Positions 26,952-36,688 are shown, counted from the first letter of the stretch. The stretch is DNA of 64,000 bases from Bacillus sp. FJAT-29790 (GCF_019039215.1 NZ_JAHNZZ010000001.1:108432-172431), one strand, 5' to 3'. The notes: a model not told the origin generated them from the letters alone. Made by a program: numbers and translations.

Positions 26952-27091
26952 TAAAAATTAGAAAAATGACAATAAAATTTTCTATATTAAACCATTATAA
27001 CAAATTATCTTAATTTTTAATATAATAATCAAGGAATAAACAGTAACTATAAATGTGAACTTTTTTGCGTAAATATGGGCTCAAGAAAGAA

Positions 27092-27817
27092 TTAAGAAAA
27101 CATTTGTTTTAGAGCTCTTTTTAGGTCAGGTTGCCAGTATGTCCAAGTATGGTCTCCATCGAACTCTTCATAAAAGCATGGAAAACCTTTTTCCGAAAAC
27201 AGCTTCGATAATTCCCGGTTAGGCGTTAGAAAATCTTTCTGTATGCCATCAGTTGTTTGAACCTCAGTTTCCTTTTTGCCTATGACATGATAAACGCTTA
27301 GAAGATGTGGCTGTTCCATCTCGTTAACAGCTTCCAATACTTCCTTATTAACATAAGGGGATTGTAGCAGGACTTTACCAAATGTATGAGGATATTGGAC
27401 TGCCGCCATTAATGAGACTGTGGCAGCGAGTGAATCACCCATTAGTGCTCTCCCCATCCCCATTTGATAGGTTGGAAACTCTGAATCTAAAAATGGGACA
27501 AGCTCATGGGCAAGGAAGCGGATATAAGCATGATGCTGTTCCCCATCTGGATGATACTTCCTTCTTCGATCCTCCACATTTTTATATGGAATTCCTACAA
27601 TAATAATATTTTCTATCTCCCTATTTTTTAAAAGCTCATCCGTCGTTCGGCCAATTCTTCCGAGCTGAAAATAGTCTTTCCCATCCTGAACGATGACGAC
27701 TGAATATTTATATAAAGTCGAAAAATTAGCAGGCAAGAAAACAAGAAGCTCCACATCCTCTCCCAACTCTTTACTTGTGAATGTTAAATCTTTTATTGTT
27801 CCTTTAGGAATATCCAT
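27092..27817 (-). CDS. yjcH: Esterase-family alpha/beta hydrolase (YjcH)
   Basis: 241 aa from ATG 27817, which follows ACGGAGGAATC; the frame is open to 27856. Esterase-D-like fold: VVIVQDGKDYF, IIVGIPYKNVEDRRRKYHP, nucleophile Ser in MGDSLAA, and a late GDHTWTYW with the catalytic His. These features resemble enterochelin-esterase-type hydrolases. The natural substrate is unknown. The position follows yjcG as in B. subtilis. Confidence 0.85.
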   Translation of the reverse strand: MDIPKGTIKDLTFTSKELGEDVELLVFLPANFSTLYKYSVVIVQDGKDYFQLGRIGRTTDELLKNREIENIIIVGIPYKNVEDRRRKYHPDGEQHHAYIRFLAHELVPFLDSEFPTYQMGMGRALMGDSLAATVSLMAAVQYPHTFGKVLLQSPYVNKEVLEAVNEMEQPHLLSVYHVIGKKETEVQTTDGIQKDFLTPNRELSKLFSEKGFPCFYEEFDGDHTWTYWQPDLKRALKQMFS

Positions 27818-28122
27818 AGTTGATTCCTCCGTATGTTGATATGTAAGGCTTTTCATGACATTTTAACATAAATAGATAAAAACTAAAAAGTGAAAGGGAT
27901 AAATACTTGAAAGTAAATAAAACAAAGCTAAAAAGGTTTAGTATCATTAAAATATTAAAAATTTTTCCAAAATAATGTTTACTATTTTGGGAATGAATTG
28001 TAATATGGTTTAAGAACATGTCAAATGATTGTTTTCTGAAAAGGTAGTTTATCAGATAAGTAAATAACCTTATTGACAGGTCAAAGTACATATTAAAAAA
28101 GGATACGTAATGGAGGAATGGC
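27818..28122. other. Divergent intergenic region yjcH / glnQ
   Basis: A/T-rich, without a gene. A TTGACA at 28073 could be the -35 of the gln operon, but no good -10 lies 17 nt later. No clear GlnR or TnrA dyad was found. Confidence 0.35.
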
Positions 28123-28851
28123 ATGATTCGATTTGCATCTGTTAACAAGTATTATGGAGACTTTCATGTACTTAAAGATATTAACCTTGAAATAAATAAA
28201 GGTGAAGTAGTCGTTGTAATCGGGCCCTCTGGTTCAGGGAAAAGTACAATGCTTCGCTGTATTAATCGGCTGGAAACAATTACGGATGGAGAATTAATTG
28301 TTAATAGCGTAAAAGTAAATGACAAAAAAACGAATATGAATCAATTAAGGCGGAATATTGGAATGGTATTTCAACATTTTCACTTATACCCGCATAAAAC
28401 GGTTCTTGAAAACATTACGATCGCTCCAACTATGGTATTAAAACAATCCAAAGAAGAAGCAGAGAAAATAGCAAGGTATTATCTCGAAAAAGTCGGAATA
28501 CCTGATAAGGCAAACTCCTATCCATCTCAATTATCAGGAGGGCAGCAACAAAGGGTTGCAATTGCAAGGGGACTTGCCATGAAGCCTGAAATAATGCTGT
28601 TTGATGAGCCTACATCTGCGTTAGACCCTGAAATGGTTGGGGAAGTGTTAGATGTAATGAAAGCGCTCGCAAAAGAAGGGATGACCATGGTCGTCGTAAC
28701 TCATGAAATGGGTTTTGCAAAAGAAGTAGCTGACCGAATTATTTTCATGGACCAAGGGCAAATTGTTGAGCAGGGAATACCGGCTGAATTTTACGCGAAT
28801 CCAAAGGAAGAACGAGCTCGCGTGTTTCTTAGCCGTATATTAAATCATTAA
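28123..28851 (+). CDS. glnQ: Glutamine-type ABC transporter, ATPase
   Basis: 242 aa. Walker [11 protein letters not shown]-loop [12 protein letters not shown], signature LSGGQQQR, Walker [14 protein letters not shown], and the switch His in VVTHE. A polar amino-acid importer ATPase. First gene of a four-gene operon glnQ-glnH-glnM-glnP with ribosome site TGGAGGAA. Confidence 0.92.
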   Translation: MIRFASVNKYYGDFHVLKDINLEINKGEVVVVIGPSGSGKSTMLRCINRLETITDGELIVNSVKVNDKKTNMNQLRRNIGMVFQHFHLYPHKTVLENITIAPTMVLKQSKEEAEKIARYYLEKVGIPDKANSYPSQLSGGQQQRVAIARGLAMKPEIMLFDEPTSALDPEMVGEVLDVMKALAKEGMTMVVVTHEMGFAKEVADRIIFMDQGQIVEQGIPAEFYANPKEERARVFLSRILNH

Positions 28852-28869
28852 AAACTAAGGGGGATTTTT

Positions 28870-29709
28870 ATGTTTAAAGGTAAAAAGAGAAAACTTGCAG
28901 GGGCTCTTCTTCTAACTGCATCAATGCTTCTTGCTGCATGCGGAAGCAAAGAAAAAGATGCTGGGTCAGGAGCAGGAACAGAACCGGCAGGCTCAGGTGC
29001 CAAAAATGCTTTAGAGCAAATTAAAGAAAATGACAAAATTACTTTCGGTGTAAAGCATGATACGAGATTATTTGGGCTTAAGAACCCGAGCACAGGTGAA
29101 GTAGAAGGCTTTGATATTGATATTTCGAAAGAGTTGGCAAAAGAAATTCTTGGCGACGAAAGCAAAGCTGAATTTAAAGAGGTTACTTCCAAAACACGTA
29201 TTCCAATGTTAAACAATGGCGATATTGATGCAATTGTTGCAACAATGACGATTTCAGAAGAGCGCAAAAAAGAAGTTGATTTCTCAGACGTCTATTTTCT
29301 TGCTGGCCAATCACTACTTGTCAAAAAAGGAAGCGCAGTAAAAGGACTTGAAGATTTGGTTAAGGGTACAAAAGTTCTTGCTGTAAAAGGATCAACATCA
29401 GCTATTAACATTCGCGAAAAGGCTCCTGAAACAACCGTTTTAGAATATGAAAACTATGCTGAAGCATTTACTGCATTGAAGGCAGGTCAGGGAGATGCTT
29501 TAACAACAGATGACTCTATTCTTTATGGGATGGCTGACCAAGATGAAAGCTTTGAATTAGTCGGTGGAACTTTTACTGACGAGCCATACGGAATTGCTGC
29601 TAAAAAAGGAAATACAGAATTAGTTGACGCTATTAATGATGCTTTAAAGAAAATGAAGGATAGCGGAAAATACGATGAAATTCACGATAAGTGGATTAAA
29701 AAACATTAA
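28870..29709 (+). CDS. glnH: Amino-acid-binding lipoprotein (GlnH-like)
   Basis: 279 aa. The lipobox LLAAC lies near residue 20, then a Gly/Ser/Ala linker. The type-3 binding-protein domain is GVKHDTRLFGLKNPSTGEVE with DIDISKELAKEI and later MTISEERKKEVDFS. It captures glutamine or a related amino acid at the outer membrane face. Ligand assignment is by operon type and is not certain. Confidence 0.9.
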   Translation: MFKGKKRKLAGALLLTASMLLAACGSKEKDAGSGAGTEPAGSGAKNALEQIKENDKITFGVKHDTRLFGLKNPSTGEVEGFDIDISKELAKEILGDESKAEFKEVTSKTRIPMLNNGDIDAIVATMTISEERKKEVDFSDVYFLAGQSLLVKKGSAVKGLEDLVKGTKVLAVKGSTSAINIREKAPETTVLEYENYAEAFTALKAGQGDALTTDDSILYGMADQDESFELVGGTFTDEPYGIAAKKGNTELVDAINDALKKMKDSGKYDEIHDKWIKKH

Positions 29710-29782
29710 TTCGAAATAAGTCAGGGTGGGCGTATTAATGCTCATCCTGACTACCTTCTTAAGAAAAGGAGGGAAGATCAAT

Positions 29783-30436
29783 TTGATTGATTTTTCTATA
29801 CTTATAAATAATATTGATACATATTTGGAAGGTTTTAAGAACACGCTGTTTTCGAGTATTTATGCACTTATTGGAAGTTTTATTCTTGGGATTATTGTAG
29901 CGGTTATGAGAATTGCGCCAATTAAACCGCTAAATTGGGTTGGGACTGCATTCGTTGAATTTATCAGGAATATCCCACTTCTTATTATCGCGTTTTTCTT
30001 TTATGTCGGTCTTCCAGCAGTCGGTGTAACTTTTTCTGGATTCGTTGCAGGTACGATCGCCCTTGCCATTTATACGGCTGCTTTTATTGCAGAGGCGATT
30101 CGAGCGGGGATACAGTCTGTACCAAAAGGACAGATGGAAGCAGCAAGGTCATCTGGTCTTACTTATTTGCAAGCAATGACCACGATTATTTTGCCCCAAG
30201 CGATAAAAATCGTCATCCCTCCGATTGGAAACCAGTTTATTAATCTTGTGAAAAACTCATCTATTTTGGGAATGATCGCTGGTTTGGATTTAATGTACTT
30301 CGGCGATCTTGTTTCAGCCCATACATTCGTAACGTTTGATGTGTATATTTTTGTAGCAATTTTTTATCTCGTTCTAACTGTCCCGTTAAGTCTGGGTGTT
30401 GGCTATCTTGAAAAACGTTTGGCTAGAAGTCATTAA
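29783..30436 (+). CDS. glnM: Amino-acid ABC permease (GlnM-like)
   Basis: 217 aa from TTG 29783, which follows AAAAGGAGGG; an ATG at 29726 is open but lacks a ribosome site. Permease loop EAIRAGIQSVPKGQMEAARSS is the HisM/GlnP EAA motif. Five or so transmembrane helices. Pairs with the next permease. Confidence 0.9.
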   Translation: MIDFSILINNIDTYLEGFKNTLFSSIYALIGSFILGIIVAVMRIAPIKPLNWVGTAFVEFIRNIPLLIIAFFFYVGLPAVGVTFSGFVAGTIALAIYTAAFIAEAIRAGIQSVPKGQMEAARSSGLTYLQAMTTIILPQAIKIVIPPIGNQFINLVKNSSILGMIAGLDLMYFGDLVSAHTFVTFDVYIFVAIFYLVLTVPLSLGVGYLEKRLARSH

Positions 30437-30447
30437 GGAGGGGAATT

Positions 30448-31098
30448 ATGGATTTTGCAGGAGCTCTCTCAGTCGATCATTTAAAATTCCTCGCTGATGG
30501 CTTTATGATGACACTGTATATTGCATTTATATCTATTGTATTGAGCTTTATCATTGGGATTATTTTAGGAACATTAAGATATGCAAAAATTCCAGTCTTT
30601 TCAAAAGTCGTGGCAGTGTACGTGGAAACCATTAGAAATACGCCGCTTTTGCTCATCATTTTCTTTACCTTTTTCGCCCTTCCGGAAATAGGGATTAAAC
30701 TTGATAAACCAGTGGCAGCCATAACGGCACTGACGATCTTCACGTCAGCGATGTTGTCGGAAATTGTAAGAGGTGGCTTAAGTTCAATTGATAAAGGACA
30801 AATGGAAGCAGCAAGGTCATCAGGTTTATCCTATATACAAGCGTTATCTAGGATCATTATGCCGCAAGCCCTACGGAGAATGGTGCCTCCGATCGTAAGT
30901 CAGTTTATCTCTCTATTGAAAGACACCTCATTATGCGTGGTTATTGCTCTGCCAGAATTAATGCATAACGCTCAGATCGTTTACGCTCAAAATATTAATT
31001 TTATTATTCCAATCTTCATTCTGGTCGCATGCATGTATTTTATCGTCAACTATGGCCTGTCGTTAATTGCCCGCAGGCTTGAGAGTAGACAAGCATAA
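30448..31098 (+). CDS. glnP: Amino-acid ABC permease (GlnP-like)
   Basis: 216 aa, with the EAA loop EIVRGGLSSIDKGQMEAARS and about five membrane helices. It is the second half of the heterodimeric channel. RBS TAAGGAGGGG, 11 nt after glnM. Terminator follows. Confidence 0.9.
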   Translation: MDFAGALSVDHLKFLADGFMMTLYIAFISIVLSFIIGIILGTLRYAKIPVFSKVVAVYVETIRNTPLLLIIFFTFFALPEIGIKLDKPVAAITALTIFTSAMLSEIVRGGLSSIDKGQMEAARSSGLSYIQALSRIIMPQALRRMVPPIVSQFISLLKDTSLCVVIALPELMHNAQIVYAQNINFIIPIFILVACMYFIVNYGLSLIARRLESRQA

Positions 31099-31115
31099 AA
31101 GGATGAGTTTTTACG

Positions 31116-31158
31116 AAAAAACCGATTTTCTTTTTTGATGAAGAGAATCGGTTTTTTT
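31116..31158 (+). terminator. Terminator of the gln operon
   Basis: AAAAAACCGATT(CTC) pairing with GAGAATCGGTTTTTT. Confidence 0.88.
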
Positions 31159-31302
31159 GTGTTTGAATTTATTTTTTAGCAAGGGATGAATTAGTGTTGA
31201 CATTTTCCCGGGATTGTATATAATTATAAATGTATCTTATATAAGGTTCGGTAAAATTTTCAAATTTTGCTAGGCTATTAAAAATTGAAAAGTTTCCATT
31301 AA

Positions 31303-31374
31303 GACTTGTTAGCTCAGTGGGAGAGCACTTCCTTGACAGGGAAGGGGTCGGGGGTTCAAGTCCCTCACAGGTCA
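31303..31374 (+). tRNA. tRNA-Val (anticodon GAC)
   Basis: Full cloverleaf by hand: acceptor GACTTGT / ACAGGTC (one G-U pair), D stem GCTC / GAGC, anticodon stem CTTCC / GGAAG with loop TTGACAG (anticodon GAC at 31335-31337), and T stem GGGGG / CCCTC with loop TTCAAGT. Discriminator A; no encoded CCA. A lone tRNA with its own terminator. Confidence 0.95.
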
Positions 31375-31379
31375 TCGTG

Positions 31380-31413
31380 AAATTCCTAATACTATGTGTT
31401 AGGAATTTTTTTT
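31380..31413 (+). terminator. Terminator after tRNA-Val
   Basis: AAATTCCTAA / TTAGGAATTT stem, 9-nt loop, long T run. Confidence 0.92.
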
Positions 31414-31439
31414 GGTTAAATGTTTTTGTGCCTTTTTCT

Positions 31440-31770
31440 TGAATTTCATTTCATAGACCGAGTTCTCGTTTAGGCTTCGTGAATTCCATATGAGTACCAT
31501 TTTTTCTCTTTCTATCAGATTTTGTGCCCCATGAATGTATCATGAGTACCGTTTTTTCTCTTTCTAATAGATTTCGGTCCTCATGAGCGTATCATGAGTA
31601 CCGTTTTCTCTCTTTCTATTAGATTTCGGGCCTCATGAGCGTCTTATGAGTAGCATTTTCTCTCTTTCTATCAGATTTTGTGCCTCATGAACGTCTTATG
31701 AGTAGCATTTTCTCTCTTTCATACCGATTTAGGGCTTCGTGAGCGTCTCATATGAACATGTTTCTCTCAT
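31440..31770. repeat. 52-bp tandem repeats, about six degenerate units
   Basis: ATGAGTACC or ATGAGTAGC recurs at 31490, 31542, 31594, 31646 and 31698, exactly 52 bp apart, with a decayed unit near 31752 and a partial one before 31490. Each unit holds TTTTCTCTCTTTCTA, an AGATTT block and a CCTCATGAGCGT block. No ORF runs through them. Confidence 0.88.
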
Positions 31771-31811
31771 TTTCCTTTTTGCGATTCCGAGAATCTTTAA
31801 TTTAAGGATAT

Positions 31812-31850
31812 AAAAACAGCTTGGAGAGAATATCTTTCCAAGCTGTTTTT
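31812..31850. terminator. Strong bidirectional hairpin, probably ending phoX
   Basis: AAAAACAGCTTGGA / TCCAAGCTGTTTTT is a perfect 14-bp stem. No rightward gene precedes it. Read leftward it lies about 140 bp after the phoX stop and likely terminates that transcript. Confidence 0.75.
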
Positions 31851-31987
31851 TATGTGAATTTTTCTTCTATTAATTCTTGAGCGAAAATCTTATGAATAAA
31901 CCTGTTATTTGATTAGCGTTTTCCTTTTTTGCATAGTTGGAAAACTCGTTGCCATTAAAGCTCTTCTTTTTCAAATGTTTATCAGAC

Positions 31988-33901
31988 TTATTTTTTAGAA
32001 GGATGAGTTGTATTTGTGAAAGAGGGAAGGCCCGTAATATAGCCGACATCTCCCGATTTGTTCACACCGATTTCCTTATCGATCGTTTCTATTAACTTTG
32101 CTTTGTCAACAGCTGTGATGCTTTTTCCTTCTAGTTCATCTCCAGGATGCTGATAGTTACTCATAATGTAGGAAAATCCGTTGCGGTCATCTGCTGCCAT
32201 TAGTCCTGTAGCTTCTGCTCCTGCTGGGACGGAAAGAATGCGCGCAAGTTTCTTAGACTTTGTATCATAAGCCCAAACATAGTTGTTTGTATGCATGCCA
32301 CTATCTTCGCCAATAAAGAGGGTTTGCATCGCATCAGAATAGGATAGGTTGTCTGGGTTTGCCACTTTCTCAGGATGTGCGGTATTCCCATACTCGTCAG
32401 CTTTCGCCATATCTTCGCCAACAATTATTCCTTTCATTGAAGCTGCTACATAGGTACTGTTAATCTTATTGCCACTTTGATCGTTTTGGTCAGCTTGCAA
32501 ATCCAGTTCATACGTAACGCCAGATTTAATTTTTGGCAGGCGGATATCATCCTGCGGATCACTAGGATTCACTTCCATTCCTTTGCTTTGATCAGAAATG
32601 GCCATATAAGCCTTTTTATCTGCAGTATTAAGCGCAAGACCTTCCATTTTATTAAACTCGCTTGTTGCCCCTAGTGTTGCTGCATAGCGGCGGGTTTCCA
32701 GGAAGGCTGCTGCTTTTTCCATGCCGGGTTTCACTTTTAAATATTCTACATTTTGTTTGTTGGCGTATGTTTTGATTGCTGTAAACCCTGCTTTTGGTGT
32801 TGTTGATGTTTCGAATATATCGCTGAATGTAATACCGCCAGCAATATATTTTTCTATTTCTTTATCTGTCGCATGACCAAGTTTAATCCAAGAAAGATCT
32901 CCAGAGCCGCCATTTTCTGTTCCAGTTTGATTGAATTTAGCCGCATATAATGTTCCGCTTGATAGATCCTCCGCTTTATCAGCTATATACATAAACATCA
33001 TCGTATAAGAGCCATCATCCCCGAAGTAGGCTGTTTTACTGTCAGGCATCATTTTCATTAACTCTTTTGAGAAGCGTCCAGTGCTGAAATGTTTCACAGC
33101 TTTTGCTTTGCCGTTTGGATGAACGATCACTTCAGGAACGAATCCATACCAATATGGATTTGCCATTTTTGCTCCTTCTTCTCCAAAATAATAGTTTGCG
33201 AATGATTTTACATTAGTAGAATCCTTGTCTGTTCCTTGTTCCAGTTCAAAGATACGTGCATCTGGTTCATATTCTTCTGATCCGAGGTGAGTGTTCCATG
33301 GAGAGAGTGAACCATTGCATGGAATCCAAAGGCCATTTGTTCCGGAAAAATCAATTTTTTCAACACCGGCAACTGTAAGCTTACCTGTTTTTTTATCCTG
33401 CTGTAATGTTGATAACGTCATCGATGCTGGCACTCTTCCATAAGCGCTTGAACCGGAATGGTCCACCGTTTGATATTCATAATGTGAAACTAAATGAAGC
33501 TTGCCACTTGCCCCATTAAGAGGTTCTAATAGGCTGTTGGAATCTGGCGCATCTGAAATAAATGGAACTGGATCGTTTGGAACACTGTTGTCCATGATTG
33601 GATTGCCGTTTGCATCAATTGGCGTACCAGCCGGAATTTGTTTTCCATTCTTCCCAAATGTATCTATTGATTTAAAAAGTTTTTCGTATCGGAGTGGGAA
33701 TGATTTCGTCGTTCCATCACTATACTTTACGTCAATTGTTGCATTAGAATATGCTTTGGACATTTCCTCAATTGTTTTCGGTGCATCCATGCCATTAAAT
33801 GCAACTGATTTCACAACAGCTTGTTTCGGTGCGGCCTGGATTGCAGCTGCTGAAGGAAAAAGCAGCGAAGCAGCTAGCGTTAAAGCAAGATGTTTTTTCA
33901 T
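31988..33901 (-). CDS. phoX: Secreted PhoX-type phosphatase (DUF839)
   Basis: 637 aa. A Sec signal peptide (KKHLALTLAASLLFPSAAA) with cleavage near residue 23. The PhoX/DUF839 core is seen in GLWIPCNGSLSPWNTHLGSE and the later repeats VEKIDFSG, GLALNTADKKAYMAISDQ and YIMSNYQHPGDE. PhoX enzymes are Ca/Fe-dependent alkaline phosphatases that release phosphate from organic esters outside the cell. Most Gram-negative PhoX proteins are Tat-exported; no twin Arg is seen here. A PhoP box lies upstream. Confidence 0.85.
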   Translation of the reverse strand: MKKHLALTLAASLLFPSAAAIQAAPKQAVVKSVAFNGMDAPKTIEEMSKAYSNATIDVKYSDGTTKSFPLRYEKLFKSIDTFGKNGKQIPAGTPIDANGNPIMDNSVPNDPVPFISDAPDSNSLLEPLNGASGKLHLVSHYEYQTVDHSGSSAYGRVPASMTLSTLQQDKKTGKLTVAGVEKIDFSGTNGLWIPCNGSLSPWNTHLGSEEYEPDARIFELEQGTDKDSTNVKSFANYYFGEEGAKMANPYWYGFVPEVIVHPNGKAKAVKHFSTGRFSKELMKMMPDSKTAYFGDDGSYTMMFMYIADKAEDLSSGTLYAAKFNQTGTENGGSGDLSWIKLGHATDKEIEKYIAGGITFSDIFETSTTPKAGFTAIKTYANKQNVEYLKVKPGMEKAAAFLETRRYAATLGATSEFNKMEGLALNTADKKAYMAISDQSKGMEVNPSDPQDDIRLPKIKSGVTYELDLQADQNDQSGNKINSTYVAASMKGIIVGEDMAKADEYGNTAHPEKVANPDNLSYSDAMQTLFIGEDSGMHTNNYVWAYDTKSKKLARILSVPAGAEATGLMAADDRNGFSYIMSNYQHPGDELEGKSITAVDKAKLIETIDKEIGVNKSGDVGYITGLPSFTNTTHPSKK

Positions 33902-33966
33902 TCGATTCCAGCCTCCATTTAGTATGATATGTACAACTCAATCATAATCAGTGAAAATGAAGAGGC

Positions 33967-33994
33967 TATTAATTTTATGTTAACAGATTGTTAG
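33967..33994 (-). promoter_or_regulatory. PhoP box of phoX
   Basis: Read leftward: CTAACA, 5 nt, TTAACA, 5 nt, TTAATA. These are three hexamers at the 11-bp PhoP spacing. A TATGAT -10 (33946-33941) lies 20 nt downstream, the normal place for PhoP-activated promoters. Confidence 0.85.
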
Positions 33995-34388
33995 GATTGG
34001 CTATCAATCTTGTAAATTTGTCTCCATGAAGGGTGCCAGATCCCGAAATTTCTTGAATGTATGAAAACTGAAGTTATTCCTACCAAAAATGAATTTAGAG
34101 AAAAAGATTGTGAAGGTTTTTACTTAAGTGATTAATGCAGTTAATCCAATAAGATGTAATAAAATAAAAGGATATTATCAGAGGGGATTGGTTAAAATTC
34201 CCTCAGTATTATTTTTGACAATTCGTTTCAATTTGAGTAACGTAACTTGGTAAGATGCGAACAATAGTGGAGGAACGATCTTTTATCAAATTTCTCATAA
34301 TAGGGTTAAAAAACCCTTGCTATATAAGAATTTCCCTTAAAATGTTCGTAGTAAGGATGAGTAAACAATATTACTAGGAGGAGTTATT

Positions 34389-35051
34389 ATGTCAAATTCA
34401 CAAACTATTCAAATGCTCGAACAGCAAATGTTCATCGATGTTATTCGGGATCGTTGCTCTGTTCGTACATATGATCCAACAGTGCGGATTTCACGCGAAG
34501 AAATGACCGAAATACTGGAGTTATCAACGTTGGCTCCTTCGTCTTCGAATCTTCAGCCATGGCGCTTTCTAGTCATCGATAAGCCGGAGTTGAAGCAAAA
34601 GCTTCTTCCAATCGCGTTTAACCAACAGCAGGTAGTTGAGGCTTCTGCCGTTATTGCTGTGCTTGGCGACGTGGAAAGCTATAAGAAAGCAGAAAAAATT
34701 TATGGGCAGGCAGTTGAAGCAGGCTTTATGCCAGCGGAAACGGCTAAATCATTCATCGAGCGTACGGTCGGAATGTACTCAAACTTGCCGCCTGAAGTGG
34801 CTCGCCAAATCGTATATACGGATGGAGGCCTTATCTCGATGCAGCTTATGCTTGTCGCCCGATCCAAAGGTTACGACACTGTTCCAATGGGAGGGTATGA
34901 TAAAGCGAAGTTCATTGAAGCATTCGGAATCTCTGAACAGTATGTGCCGGTTATGCTCATTGCTATCGGGAAAGCAACGAAACCGGGACATCCGACTAAG
35001 CGTCTTCCTATTGAGGATGTAGCGTTCTTTAATGAAATGCCATCGGAATAA
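34389..35051 (+). CDS. Nitroreductase-family FMN enzyme
   Basis: 220 aa. N-terminal SVRTYDP and LAPSSSNLQPWRF are the FMN-binding segments, and GYDTVPMGGYD is the second conserved block. The family reduces nitro compounds, quinones or enals with NAD(P)H. Substrate unknown. RBS TAGGAGGAG. Monocistronic. It is the last gene before the sigma-54 locus and probably not part of it. Confidence 0.88.
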   Translation: MSNSQTIQMLEQQMFIDVIRDRCSVRTYDPTVRISREEMTEILELSTLAPSSSNLQPWRFLVIDKPELKQKLLPIAFNQQQVVEASAVIAVLGDVESYKKAEKIYGQAVEAGFMPAETAKSFIERTVGMYSNLPPEVARQIVYTDGGLISMQLMLVARSKGYDTVPMGGYDKAKFIEAFGISEQYVPVMLIAIGKATKPGHPTKRLPIEDVAFFNEMPSE

Positions 35052-35125
35052 GCAAGATATAATCACCACAAGGGTGCGATAATCTTAATCCCTTACTTTA
35101 TTTGTATCAAAACGGTTTTAACCGT

Positions 35126-35166
35126 ATTCTCTATTCAAGTAAAGGGGCTTTTCTTGAATAGAGAAT
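35126..35166 (+). terminator. Hairpin after the nitroreductase gene
   Basis: ATTCTCTATTCAAG / CTTGAATAGAGAAT perfect 14-bp arms, 13-nt loop with GGGGC. There is no T run, so it may be a processing or regulatory hairpin. Confidence 0.55.
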
Positions 35167-35275
35167 GAGTATCTTTTAATTTGGCTAAATCAGTAGATGG
35201 AGACATTATTACTTATAAAGAATTATTCAATGTAAAATAATAAGAACGGTTATCTTTATTGTAATAAATATCCCT

Positions 35276-36688
35276 TTATAGATCAAAATAATCCTTATAT
35301 TTCTTTAACTTGTAAATGACAGACGGTTGACTGATTCCCAGGTATTCTGCCATTTCATATGTCGTTTTGCATCGTTGGAATGCTTTTGCAATAAGTTGTT
35401 TTTCAACATCTTCCAATGTTTTTTTTAGATCTAGTTTTCCTTCAAACTCCTCTTCAATCATGATCAGGTCATGAGGATCTTTCTTCTGTTCAAAATTTCC
35501 TCGTATTGAGTAGGGAATATGTGAAGGATAAATCGTCGGTGCATCTGTCGTAAGGATTAATCGTTCGATTAAATTTTCAAGTTCACGAATATTTCCAGGC
35601 CAATTATATTGCATTAATAATTCATAGGTAGACATGTGAACCTTTTTAAGTGTCTTATATTTCTCATTAACTTTCTCAACATAATGTTGAATGAGGATAG
35701 GGATATCTTCTTTACGATCGGATAATGGTGGAATATGTATAGGTACTACGTTCAAACGATAGAATAAGTCTAATCTGAATGTCCCTTTTTTTACCATATC
35801 ATCTAAATTTTGATTTGTCGCTGTAATTAATCGAAAATTAATTTGACGCTCCTTATTTCCGCCAATTCTCAACATCTTTTTTTCCTGAAGCACTTTCAGT
35901 AATTTGGCTTGTAAAGCGAGTGGCAATTCTCCAATCTCATCTAAGAATAATGTTCCACTGTCCGCTTGTTCAATCAATCCTTGTTTTCCTTTTTTGTTTG
36001 CCCCGGTAAAGGCGCCCGTTTCATAGCCGAACATTTCTGATTCAAATAGATTTTCAGGAATTGTGCTGCAATTTACCTCGATAAAGGGTTCTTTACTTCG
36101 GTCGCTCTGATTATGGATTGCCCGAGCGAGCGTACTTTTTCCTACTCCCGATGGACCTAATAATAGAATCGTAGCGTTCGTTTTCGCGACACTATTAATT
36201 GTTTTTAAAATTTGCTGCATCGTATTGCTTCTAGCCAAAATAGATTGAACGCCAAACTCCTTTTCCCTAAGGTCCTCAACCTCTGTTTGATAACCCTTTA
36301 TTTTTCGTTGTAAATGCTCATACTGCTCTTTCAGTTTCCATATCTCTGTTTGGTCTTGACTATAACTGATTACCCTAACTAATTGCCCCTCTTTATTGAA
36401 AATAGGGTATCCAGTTGACATAACAACATGTCCCGTTTTCGTATGTTGCATAATGCGAACTGGCTTTTTTTCTTTTAATACGATGGCATTAATAGAGGGG
36501 GAGAGAAGACCTTCTTTTTCTAGTTCGTATACAGACTGGCCAATATACGCGTCGGGTTTCATCCCATAAATCGACCAATGACCAGGGTGGGAACGTTGAA
36601 TAATTCCGTTTTCATCAGTAATGGTAATATTGTTGTTCGACGTCTCAATTATTTTATTCAATTCCATTTCAAATATTGAATCATTCAA
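35276..36688 (-). CDS. Sigma-54 enhancer-binding regulator 1 (PAS-AAA-HTH)
   Basis: 470 aa. PAS sensor about 10-115 (ITITDENGIIQRSHPGHWSI), AAA+ domain about 150-385 with Walker A GPSGVGKS, GAFTGA at residues 225-230 (the sigma-54 contact loop), Walker B GTLFLDEIGELP and RNLE-type WPGNIRELENL. Fis-like HTH 435-470 (TTYEMAEYLGISQPSVIYKL). RocR/BkdR-like architecture. It is divergent from the aminotransferase gene, with a palindromic UAS and a -24/-12 promoter in between. The ligand is unknown, presumably an amine or omega-amino acid. Confidence 0.92.
   Translation of the reverse strand: MNDSIFEMELNKIIETSNNNITITDENGIIQRSHPGHWSIYGMKPDAYIGQSVYELEKEGLLSPSINAIVLKEKKPVRIMQHTKTGHVVMSTGYPIFNKEGQLVRVISYSQDQTEIWKLKEQYEHLQRKIKGYQTEVEDLREKEFGVQSILARSNTMQQILKTINSVAKTNATILLLGPSGVGKSTLARAIHNQSDRSKEPFIEVNCSTIPENLFESEMFGYETGAFTGANKKGKQGLIEQADSGTLFLDEIGELPLALQAKLLKVLQEKKMLRIGGNKERQINFRLITATNQNLDDMVKKGTFRLDLFYRLNVVPIHIPPLSDRKEDIPILIQHYVEKVNEKYKTLKKVHMSTYELLMQYNWPGNIRELENLIERLILTTDAPTIYPSHIPYSIRGNFEQKKDPHDLIMIEEEFEGKLDLKKTLEDVEKQLIAKAFQRCKTTYEMAEYLGISQPSVIYKLKKYKDYFDL

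Noticed and set aside
31169-31375. 68-aa minus-strand ORF beginning MTCEGLEPPTPSLSRKC
   Set aside because: It is the reverse of tRNA-Val; this sequence is a well-known spurious protein made from tRNA genes.
31440-31770. CRISPR array
   Set aside because: Units are contiguous 52-bp tandem copies without unique spacers between conserved repeats, and no cas genes are near.
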